From assembly GCA_900771035.1 (NCBI GenBank), contig CAAGML010000120.1, forward strand, positions 1 through 10,872: 10,872 bases of DNA, in the 5' to 3' direction. The position numbers and the translations under genes were made by a program. Each line of letters begins with the position of its first letter. Position 1 is the stretch's first letter. The notes below the pieces were generated by a model, which was not told the DNA's origin, did no database searches, and saw only the letters and a list, made by a program, of their open reading frames with translations. Source of the stretch: Bacteroidales bacterium. Lineage in GTDB: Bacteria; Bacteroidota; Bacteroidia; Bacteroidales; Paludibacteraceae. Shown here in pieces: positions 9,001-10,872 of the stretch.

Positions 9001-9752
9001 AGTTTGTCGATGATGGTATTGAAAGTTGTGTGACGGCAGTGGTCAGACCAGTATGTGTCGAGAATCATGAGTTCGGTGAGAGTAGGCTCGCGGGACTCGT
9101 TGATGAAGTAGTTCTGAATGCAATGGAGGTCGTCAATGTTGATGGCGAGACCCCGTGTTTTTATAAGTGTATTGAGTCCCCGTTTGTCGAGGGAGCGGAA
9201 GCCCTCGATAAACTCACGGACAGGGTTTTCGGGGTTAGGGATTGTCTCAGTGCCGATTTTGCGGAGGTTTTTCTCGCGGCACTCGACTTTGTTGATGCAA
9301 TAAGCCTTGATTTTATCGAGTTGTGAGGGGGTGAGTTTGCCAGGGAAGACTATGAGGCGTGCGGCAGTGATTTTGACTTTAGCCTCTGGGTCAATGAGGT
9401 GTATGCAATCGACGGCGGAGGCGGCACGTTGGTCGAACTGTCCAGGAAGGGACTCGATGGCGAAGCAGGAGCCGATGTTTGACTGAGGAGCGAAGAGAGG
9501 GTTGGTGGCGACGAGGGATTCCATCAGGGCCTCGTGTTCGTCGAGGACAGAGACGACGTCGGTGGCCATTTCGCCGAAGACACCATATTTGGCTTTTTCA
9601 ATCAGTTTTGGAGTAAAGCCCTCGACATCATAGATGTTGATGATTCTCAATCCGTCAATTTTGAGTGAAAAGATTTCGTTGAGCTCATTCTGGAGGGAGC
9701 GTGCCTCAATCTGGTATTCGGATTTTTTTTCGACCGATATTCTGTATTTCAT
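6012..9752 (-). CDS. purL: Phosphoribosylformylglycinamidine synthase, single-chain with C-terminal glutaminase
   Basis: This enzyme converts FGAR to FGAM using ATP and ammonia from glutamine. It is one 1246-residue chain rather than the PurS/PurQ/small PurL complex. The N-terminus MKYRISVEKK aligns with streptococcal PurL (MDKRIFVEKK), so I start at ATG 9752 and not at the TTG three codons upstream. SDHCRH is at 236-241; the first AIRS-like half has ETHNHPTEIEPFGGAA at 340-355 and GAGGVSVAVGELADG at 526-540. A second AIRS-like half follows, with SIGGKDSMSGTF. The class I glutamine amidotransferase domain spans about 993-1246, with nucleophile Cys1096 in GICNGFQAL and His1215/Glu1217 in AHSER, where E. 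coli has HPER. The length and opening fit the clade found in Streptococcus, Clostridium and some Bacteroidales. The start lies 5 nt after the purE stop and the stop 23 nt before the short purC. Confidence 0.97.
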   Translation of the reverse strand: MKYRISVEKKSEYQIEARSLQNELNEIFSLKIDGLRIINIYDVEGFTPKLIEKAKYGVFGEMATDVVSVLDEHEALMESLVATNPLFAPQSNIGSCFAIESLPGQFDQRAASAVDCIHLIDPEAKVKITAARLIVFPGKLTPSQLDKIKAYCINKVECREKNLRKIGTETIPNPENPVREFIEGFRSLDKRGLNTLIKTRGLAINIDDLHCIQNYFINESREPTLTELMILDTYWSDHCRHTTFNTIIDKLEVEDSFIADDIRGTFRRYDVMRRSVRRDRTPHTLMDMGTIGARWLRKNGYLSDLERSEENNACSIYVTVNVKRRNSVTAEKWLLQFKNETHNHPTEIEPFGGAATCLGGAIRDPLSGRAYVYQAMRVTGAGDIYTPVKKTLAGKLPQRMITRKAAQGYSSYGNQIGLATTHVSEIYHPDYVAKRMEVGAVVGASPCSNVRRESPQPGDVVLMLGGRTGRDGVGGASGSSKKHDDHSLATCGSEVQKGNAPEERKLQRLMRRPDASSLIKKANDFGAGGVSVAVGELADGLEIFLDRVKTKYDGLTTTELAISESQERMAVVVDANDAARFTSICAEENIEVVHIANVTANPRMKILFNDQVVVDLSRSFIDSAGAERHTNVVIPSVEKKDPFCREIDGDILERQFINNLHDPNVQIQKGLVEMFDATIGASTVLMPFGGRLQRSPSQVSVQKLPVLDGTTDDASMMAYGFDPYLSKWSPFHGAAYAVVDACAKVVAAGGDYSMMRFSFQEYFQKLTDDRSWGLPAAALLGALKMQRELKLPSIGGKDSMSGTFENINVPPTLIAFGVTMVNAENVISTDFCKEPGVNKYIYLLRHRPFRNYMPEPNQLRRNFAYMQKLISSGKVDAAYAIGRGGVAEALCKMAFGSNVGAKVSFRELYTSLYGSFLFTSEDPHLQAQLIGELCDNDILEVNGMKFQVGKLYDEATSNYRTVYPVNGKTVDDPLPAPAPLKEKLFAPLEVLNPVVYIPIFPGTNCDYDLARAFREAGATVKTTVFRNLTPRDINDSIDEMADNIAQCNILAFAGGFSAGDEPDGSAKFIATVINNAKIANQIDALLNRKCLILGICNGFQALVKSGLLPYGSLNSLTHNSPTLFRNDCNRHISQMVTTRVCSLKSPWLQDFTPHQEHTVAVSHGEGRFVCSQTMAEKLLKNGQVAFQYVENPNGSTLGIEGLISPDGLILGKMAHSERRGSNLFLNIYGNLDQDIFKNAVDYFRHK

Positions 9753-9757
9753 GTCTG

Positions 9758-10255
9758 TCAATTTACTTTGTGGGTGTATTTTATCTCGGAGAGTTTCTGG
9801 TTTGCCTTGACGATTTTGTCTTTCAGTCCGAGTTTGTATTCCGAGAAACGGCGACGGAGGTCTGCGTTGCCGGTGGAGATTATCTGCACAGCGAGGAGTC
9901 CTGCGTTCTGTGCGGCGTCAATGCCAACTGTTGCGACGGGGATGCCAGGAGGCATCTGTACGATTGCGAGGAGTGCATCCATGCCCATAAGGGTGCTGGA
10001 GATAGGTACGCCGATGACAGGGACGGGGGTGTTTGCGGCGATGACGCCTGGGAGTGCGGCAGCCATTCCGGCACCTGCAATAATAACCTGAACCCCGCGG
10101 GACTCTGCGTCACGGGCGAATTGCTCGACCTCGGAGGGAGTGCGGTGTGCGGAGAAAGCGAGCATCTCGAAATCGATGCTGAAATCGTCGAGTACCTTTG
10201 CCGCCTTTTCCATAACTGGGAGGTCGGAAGTGCTTCCCATAATGATGCTAACCAT
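9758..10255 (-). CDS. purE: N5-carboxyaminoimidazole ribonucleotide mutase (class I PurE)
   Basis: Class I PurE interconverts N5-CAIR and CAIR and normally works after the ATP-dependent PurK, which is not in this window. The 165-residue length is typical. MGSTSD at 6-11 and SAHRTP at 35-40 (catalytic His37) are intact, as is MPPGIPVATV at 101-110. The loop that reads GAGGAAHLPG in E. coli reads GAGMAAALPG here (61-70), so the usual His is Ala67; the rest of the loop still looks like class I rather than the PurK-independent class II. It is the first gene of the operon, about 95 nt downstream of the predicted transcription start, and its stop lies 5 nt before the purL ATG. Confidence 0.96.
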   Translation of the reverse strand: MVSIIMGSTSDLPVMEKAAKVLDDFSIDFEMLAFSAHRTPSEVEQFARDAESRGVQVIIAGAGMAAALPGVIAANTPVPVIGVPISSTLMGMDALLAIVQMPPGIPVATVGIDAAQNAGLLAVQIISTGNADLRRRFSEYKLGLKDKIVKANQKLSEIKYTHKVN

Positions 10256-10350
10256 ATTTGTATGTCTTTTTGTGCAAACGCCGAATGGCAGGGGAAGTGA
10301 AACCTGCTAATAATCAATAGGGCTTTTGCTGTGTTTGCGTTGAGAAAATA
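10256..10350 (-). other. Predicted 5' leader of the pur operon
   Basis: This is the stretch of about 95 nt between the inferred transcription start and the purE ATG. On the transcribed strand a GCAGG/CCTGC stem with a 10-nt loop (10288-10307 by plus coordinates) lies inside a longer-range 6-bp pairing of GCAAAC (10333-10338) with GTTTGC (10274-10279). An overlapping alternative, AACGC with GCGTT, uses the same bases. No poly-U tract follows the hairpin, so it is not an obvious attenuator. I do not recognise a purine, PRPP or THF riboswitch core. No Shine-Dalgarno sequence precedes purE, only A-rich sequence as is common in Bacteroidota. Confidence 0.4.
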
Positions 10351-10356
10351 TCGCTG

Positions 10357-10388
10357 CAAATATAGCAAAAAAATTCTGACCAGTCAAC
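10357..10388 (-). promoter_or_regulatory. Bacteroidota-type promoter driving the pur operon
   Basis: On the minus strand, TATATTTG (10357-10364) is an exact match to the -7 consensus TAnnTTTG of the Bacteroidota primary sigma factor. GTTG (10385-10388) lies 20 bp upstream and matches the TTTG -33 element in three of four bases. The spacing is within the expected 19-21 bp. It lies about 100 bp upstream of purE in the correct orientation, with no gene between. A transcription start near 10350 is inferred. Confidence 0.75.
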
Positions 10389-10560
10389 ACTCAGGCATGT
10401 TAATTTCTCATAAATTTTGGAGGGAAAGGTTTTTGGGGACCAGACGGCGGATAATGGTGTGGTGGAAGTCATTGTTTTTCAAAGGGAGAGGCTGTCCGAG
10501 AACTCGAAGTCAAACGAAAAAATGTTGTAGCAATTAGGCTCTATAAAGAATTGAGTGGGT

Positions 10561-10757
10561 TTAGGGTGGTTCTATTAATTATGTTTTTAAGCTATACAAG
10601 CGAATGGTTCATGATTGAACGCTTTTGAATTTATTTTTGCACCTTGCTGACTTTCATTCAGTCACGATGCCCGCATCGCTCCTTCATTCAAGTAAGCAAT
10701 CTGCTAAAAAAAATCTTCAAAATCGCCTCAACCTAATTAAGGTGAGTTCTATAAATT
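10561..10757. repeat. Imperfect direct repeat bracketing a hairpin-rich element
   Basis: The 20-nt segment 10561-10580 (TTAGGGTGGTTCTATTAATT) recurs at 10737-10757 with two mismatches and one inserted base, 176 bp apart. Between them are three compact inverted repeats: GTTCA/TGAAC around a 4-nt loop (10607-10620), TGACT/AGTCA around 7 nt (10648-10664), and CGATGC/GCATCG around 2 nt (10665-10678). TTCATTCA also occurs twice (10653-10660 and 10683-10690). The arrangement suggests a mobile or multiplied intergenic element, or a structured RNA. It resembles recurrent intergenic sequences I remember from Bacteroidales genomes, but this is unverified. Confidence 0.55.
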
Positions 10758-10761
10758 CACC
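10741..10761 (+). terminator. Strong hairpin, terminator-like on the plus strand
   Basis: GGTGAGTT (10741-10748) pairs with AATTCACC (10754-10761) through 7 Watson-Crick pairs and one G·T, closing a 5-nt loop. On the plus strand it is followed by GTTTTGTT, an imperfect T-tract, so it could end transcription arriving from the left. No plus-strand gene lies immediately before it. On the minus strand the downstream sequence (TTAATTAGG) is a poorer terminator tail. The left arm and loop are also the second copy of the direct repeat. Confidence 0.45.
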
Positions 10762-10845
10762 GTTTTGTTAAATAAATAAAGATAAGTGACAAGTAAACTT
10801 TTTGGCGTTTTTGAAGTTTCTTTTTGATAAATTACGCTGCGCCTC

Positions 10846-10868
10846 AGCAAATGAGCAAGCTCTTTGCT
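10846..10868. repeat. Inverted repeat at the right window edge
   Basis: AGCAAA with GAGC on the left pairs with GCTC and TTTGCT on the right, with one unpaired T between the two stem blocks of the left arm and only two bases at the centre. A hairpin with a slightly opened loop is feasible on either strand. It is close to the structured element on its left and may belong to the same repeat family. It is cut close to the window edge, so its full context is unknown. Confidence 0.5.
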
Positions 10869-10872
10869 TTCG

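Larger units (their letters stand above)
10389..10872. other. AT-rich intergenic region upstream of the pur promoter, no gene recognised
   Basis: I found no convincing coding region or tRNA/rRNA in these 484 bases. The left part, up to about 10560, has no clear structure. From 10561 rightwards there is a run of direct repeats and hairpins described separately. On the minus strand a frame is open from the right edge (10871) to a TAG at 10749-10751, about 40 codons. It runs through the hairpin and through A/T-rich sequence, has no recognisable motif, and I judge it unlikely to be the end of a real gene, though that cannot be excluded without the neighbouring sequence. Confidence 0.6.

Noticed and set aside
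6012..9752. Possible frameshift or fusion artefact in purL because of its length
   Set aside because: The single-chain enzyme is normally about 1200-1300 residues, and all domains appear in order without interruption.
9759..9761. TTG start for purL three codons upstream of the ATG
   Set aside because: The ATG at 9752 aligns exactly with the N-terminus of homologous PurL proteins, so the TTG is unnecessary.
9701..10300. 199-codon plus-strand open frame across the purL/purE junction
   Set aside because: Antisense to the end of purL and the whole of purE; its Cys-rich product has no recognisable fold.
10256..10356. Purine, PRPP or THF riboswitch in the purE leader
   Set aside because: None of the conserved core sequences I know of these classes is visible, and the leader is short.
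10331..10537. 68-codon plus-strand open frame upstream of purE
   Set aside because: It overlaps the predicted pur promoter, has no motif and no plausible initiation context.

Overview
The window holds a single minus-strand operon for de novo purine (IMP) biosynthesis, read right to left: purE – purL – purC (short type) – purC (long type) – purF – purM – purN – purH. The last gene, purH, runs off the left edge. About 94% of the window is this operon. The genes are packed tightly, with 4-nt ATGA overlaps at purC/purC and purM/purN, a 1-nt TGATG overlap at purC/purF, and gaps of 5, 23 and 6 nt elsewhere. The exception is a 240-bp AT-rich spacer between purF and purM.

The host is most likely a member of the Bacteroidales (Bacteroidota), probably a gut-type anaerobe. 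Three things point there. First, upstream of purE there is a TATATTTG box with a GTTG element 20 bp before it, matching the Bacteroidota primary-sigma promoter (TAnnTTTG at -7, TTTG at -33). Second, starts lack clear Shine-Dalgarno sequences and sit in A/T-rich contexts. Third, the 318-residue SAICAR synthetase closely resembles, from memory, the Bacteroides/Parabacteroides enzyme. Several other genes look more like the Firmicutes set: the single-chain PurL begins like the streptococcal/clostridial clade, PurF has the B. subtilis-type propeptide and Fe–S cysteines, and there is a short 240-residue PurC. The operon may therefore be a mosaic; this is inference and needs trees.

Together the genes cover most of the route from PRPP to IMP: PurF (PRPP to phosphoribosylamine), PurN (GAR formylation), PurL (FGAR amidation), PurM (ring closure to AIR), PurE (N5-CAIR to CAIR), PurC (SAICAR synthesis, two enzymes of different subtype) and PurH (AICAR formylation and IMP ring closure). 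PurD, PurK and PurB are not in the window and must be encoded elsewhere if the pathway is complete.

Right of the operon promoter (about 10389-10872) I see no convincing gene. This AT-rich region carries a structured, probably repetitive intergenic element: a near-identical 20/21-nt direct repeat 176 bp apart bracketing three short hairpins, the second copy itself folding into a strong hairpin, plus an inverted repeat at the window edge. No RNA genes, transposases or CRISPR arrays were found. The best leads are the adjacent SAICAR synthetases of two subtypes, the odd purF–purM spacer with an exact 13-bp duplication that supplies start codons to two tiny frames, and the right-hand structured element.
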